DNA from: Pseudomonadota bacterium
GTDB taxonomy: Bacteria > Pseudomonadota > Gammaproteobacteria > Woeseiales > Woeseiaceae
DNA: 5,709 nt
Direction of reading: 5' to 3'
Assembly (NCBI GenBank): GCA_027295475.1
Contig: JAPUKV010000019.1
Location: 1 to 5,709, forward strand
This document shows, piece by piece, positions 5,216 through 5,709 of the stretch. Within the stretch, counting starts at the first letter, position 1. Each line of letters starts with the position of its first letter. The position numbers and the translations under genes are program-made. The notes beneath the pieces are model-generated. The model ran no database searches. It was not told the DNA's origin and worked only from the letters and a program-made list of their open reading frames with translations.

Positions 5216-5709
5216 TCAGGGTTCCCTGATGGTCTGCGCGGAGCGCAACAGTAATGACAATCCCTGCAGCGCGAGCGCGACAGGCATGATCAGCAGCGCG
5301 GACTTGAGCAGCGGTATAAACGGATACGGGAGACCGCCGGAATTACGCGATACTTCCCTGAATGACCAGGCACCGGCCACGTAATCAATCGATGCATAAA
5401 CGAAGAAGCCACACAGCGGAAAGATAAAGACAAGAACGCCGAGAAGATTCACCCAGGCGCGTTGCTTGTCGGTCATTTCACGATAGAAGATATCGACCCT
5501 GACATGCTGTTCCTGTTGCAGCGTGTAAGCAGCACCCAGCATGAACACCACGGCATGCATCCAGGTGACCGATTCCTGTAGCCAGATGAGACCCGTGCCA
5601 AAAACATAGCGCATTACGACAATGACGAAAGTCACGAGCACCATTAGAAGAGTCAGCCAGGAAGTGGCGTGGCCAACCTTGATGCTGACGGCATCGAGAA
5701 AGCTGCTGA
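5216..5709 (-). CDS. dctQ: TRAP transporter small permease subunit DctQ, 5' end cut by window edge
   Basis: DctQ is the four-helix membrane subunit that pairs with DctM and is required for TRAP transport. The visible 163 residues include RYVFGTGLIWLQESVTWMHA and the stretch FMLGAAYTLQQEQHVRVDIFY, both typical of DctQ (W-QE, W-H and HVRVD signatures). Four hydrophobic segments can be traced. An ATG at 5644 is in frame, but the frame stays open to the edge and the 21 residues before it (ending GHATSWLTLL) complete the first membrane helix, so the true start lies beyond 5709. The gene ends in TGA 2 nt before the dctM GTG, forming a leftward dctQ-dctM unit. The promoter is outside the window. Confidence 0.95.
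   Translation of the reverse strand, partial: SSFLDAVSIKVGHATSWLTLLMVLVTFVIVVMRYVFGTGLIWLQESVTWMHAVVFMLGAAYTLQQEQHVRVDIFYREMTDKQRAWVNLLGVLVFIFPLCGFFVYASIDYVAGAWSFREVSRNSGGLPYPFIPLLKSALLIMPVALALQGLSLLLRSAQTIREP

Noticed and set aside
5216..5644. dctQ as a complete 142-residue gene starting at the ATG at 5644
   Set aside because: That ATG lies within the first membrane helix, and the frame continues open with fitting residues to the window edge.

Overview
The window looks like a piece of chromosome from a GC-rich gammaproteobacterium. TatC closely follows the gammaproteobacterial (E. coli-like) form, as does the D-aminoacyl-tRNA deacylase. The coding regions are visibly GC-rich, while one intergenic stretch (about 2551-2650) falls to 28% G+C by direct count. 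No species can be named from the sequence alone.

Layout, left to right. Positions 1-41 hold the first 13 codons of an unidentified leftward gene with its own plausible promoter. Positions 265-1702 are a leftward twin-arginine translocase operon, tatA-tatB-tatC, with tight spacing (14 nt between tatA and tatB, 4-nt overlap between tatB and tatC). A 151-bp gap at 1703-1853 carries an imperfect 23-bp inverted repeat and a small hairpin next to the tatA ribosome-binding site. Leftward dtd, a tRNA proofreading enzyme, follows at 1854-2291. Positions 2292-2734 are a long non-coding stretch with a near-ideal rightward terminator that has no obvious gene before it, followed by an AT-rich promoter-like island. 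A TRAP-type solute-binding protein of the TakP/2-oxo-acid type is encoded rightward at 2735-3835. The large (dctM, 3840-5213) and small (dctQ, 5216 to past the window end) membrane subunits are encoded leftward.

How the genes fit together. The binding protein captures a small carboxylate in the periplasm and hands it to the DctQM membrane complex, which imports it using an ion gradient. The binding protein has a twin-arginine signal with a cysteine that could be lipidated, so it is a likely client of the TatABC translocase encoded 1 kb away. TatABC is a housekeeping system, so the adjacency need not be functional. The most unusual feature is the TRAP locus layout: dctP faces dctQM tail to tail with only 4 bp between stop codons, so the binding protein and the permease must be transcribed from separate promoters. 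The rest is ordinary housekeeping and transport content. I found no CRISPR array, mobile-element gene, RNA gene or clearly new multi-gene system.
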